Shown in pieces: positions 5,507 to 6,270 of a stretch of 6,270 nucleotides of DNA. This DNA comes from an uncultured Rhodospirillaceae bacterium. GTDB taxonomy: Bacteria; Pseudomonadota; Alphaproteobacteria; Thalassobaculales; Thalassobaculaceae. Position numbers and translations under genes: made by a program. The notes beneath the pieces are model-generated. The model was not told the origin of the DNA and did no database searches. It worked only from the letters and a program-made list of their open reading frames with translations. The DNA lies in assembly GCA_937891725.1 (NCBI GenBank), contig CALAHL010000756.1:1-6270 (forward strand), given 5' to 3'. The stretch's first letter is position 1, and every line of letters begins with the position of its first letter.

Positions 5507-6270
5507 CTACTGCGAGCCCGGCTCCACCCAGACCGGCCGGCCGAGCTCCAGGCCGACGCTCAGAGGCTGTTCTGGCATCGACACCCGCACTGTAAGGGCG
5601 TCCACATCCTGCGGCAGATCCAGAACTTCCGGAAACAGCGCCCACAGCATGTTCGGATTCTCCGTCATATGGATCGGTAGCGAGATCAGGACGGCACCGC
5701 TGGATGCGACAACCAGATCGATCTTCATACCGTTGGGATAGGCTCCATCCGTACGGATCGGAATCCCGAGAACCCGGCCCGGACGCACCGCAATATCAGA
5801 CCAAGACAGATCGATTGCACCGAAGTTCGGCGTGGAGATGTCGGCGACACCGTTCACGTCGCTCTCGAGCGCGCCGTCCGCCGCACGCCAACCTCCACCC
5901 TCGATCCGTTCGGCACGCGGGGACAACTCGGAGACGAACCGAGGCGCCGGCGGCTTCGCTTCACCCAGATAACAGATCCGAGCACGGTCCTTCGAAACAC
6001 CCAGAACTCGGATCAAATTCGGTAGCTTGCCGATCAGGGGTCCCACTGCCACAAATCGGCGGGTGCTGCTGCCGCTTATCAGATCCTGCAGTGGTCTTTC
6101 CGCCGCCCCCAGATTCAACCCCCATCCGATCACCCGCCCAGCCGCATCCGTCACCACGGCCAACGCAGGTTGATCGGTCCCAGCCTTGAGGCGACCGGCA
6201 TCGCGGGCCTCCGCATCAGGCCAAGCCATCCAACCGTACACCCGCAAACCCATCCGGGGATCCGCGCCAA
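5507..6270 (-). CDS. Unrecognised protein, C-terminal part, 5' end beyond right edge
   Basis: The reading frame is open to the right edge, giving 254 complete codons up to the TAG at 5507-5509. I do not recognise the family. An ATG at 6253 exists, but no ribosome site precedes it, and the five residues before it (GADPR) read on naturally, so the real start is probably outside the window. The visible part has no obvious membrane segment. Two regions look strand-rich: about 25-75 counted from the ATG, with ALAVVTDAAGRVIGWGLNLG, and 140-240, with VRPGRVLGIPI and LDLPQDVDALTVRVSMPE. The protein ends in LELGRPVWVEPGSQ. This could be a sugar-binding, immunoglobulin-like or extracytoplasmic domain following an unseen N-terminal part; that is a guess. 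Only 12 bases separate it from the DUF3445 gene, suggesting cotranscription. Confidence 0.72.
   Translation of the reverse strand, partial: GADPRMGLRVYGWMAWPDAEARDAGRLKAGTDQPALAVVTDAAGRVIGWGLNLGAAERPLQDLISGSSTRRFVAVGPLIGKLPNLIRVLGVSKDRARICYLGEAKPPAPRFVSELSPRAERIEGGGWRAADGALESDVNGVADISTPNFGAIDLSWSDIAVRPGRVLGIPIRTDGAYPNGMKIDLVVASSGAVLISLPIHMTENPNMLWALFPEVLDLPQDVDALTVRVSMPEQPLSVGLELGRPVWVEPGSQ

Overview
The window is GC-rich, tightly packed bacterial DNA with short intergenic gaps and good GGAGG-type ribosome binding sites. Gene content and base composition suggest an alphaproteobacterium, possibly Rhodobacterales or Rhizobiales. This is an inference from family resemblance, because no rRNA or marker gene is present. 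I see no tRNA, rRNA, CRISPR array, insertion sequence or phage gene.

Layout, left to right. (1) Minus strand, 1-838: the N-terminal part of an acyl-CoA synthetase that runs off the left edge. Its last visible residues look like the end of a cobyrinate a,c-diamide synthase (CobB) instead of a ligase, so the edge may hold a fusion, a rearrangement or an assembly join. (2) Minus strand, 933-1916: a DUF2806-like protein of unknown function. (3) 1920-2088: a divergent intergenic region with a possible promoter for the DUF2806 gene, an imperfect 19-bp palindrome over that promoter, and a second small inverted repeat. (4) Plus strand, 2089-3609 and 3606-4646: a complete acyl-CoA synthetase of the AAE3/Pcs60 (oxalate-CoA ligase) type, translationally coupled through an ATGA overlap to a PanE-family reductase of the PanE2 type. 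(5) Minus strand, 4643-5494: a DUF3445 / heme-dependent oxidative N-demethylase-like protein, convergent with the reductase and overlapping it by 4 bp at the stop codons. (6) Minus strand, 5507-6270: the C-terminal part of an unrecognised protein, 12 bp upstream of the DUF3445 gene and probably in the same operon.

The most interesting reading is the plus-strand pair. The ligase resembles oxalyl-CoA synthetases, and the reductase carries the long NGIPWWYF-containing form of the PanE fold. In Methylobacterium extorquens a PanE paralogue (PanE2) reduces oxalyl-CoA to glyoxylate. Together the two genes could form a minimal route: oxalate + ATP + CoA to oxalyl-CoA, then NADPH reduction to glyoxylate. 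Activation would be by direct ATP-dependent ligation instead of CoA transfer from formyl-CoA. The families are seen in the sequence; the joint pathway is an inference.
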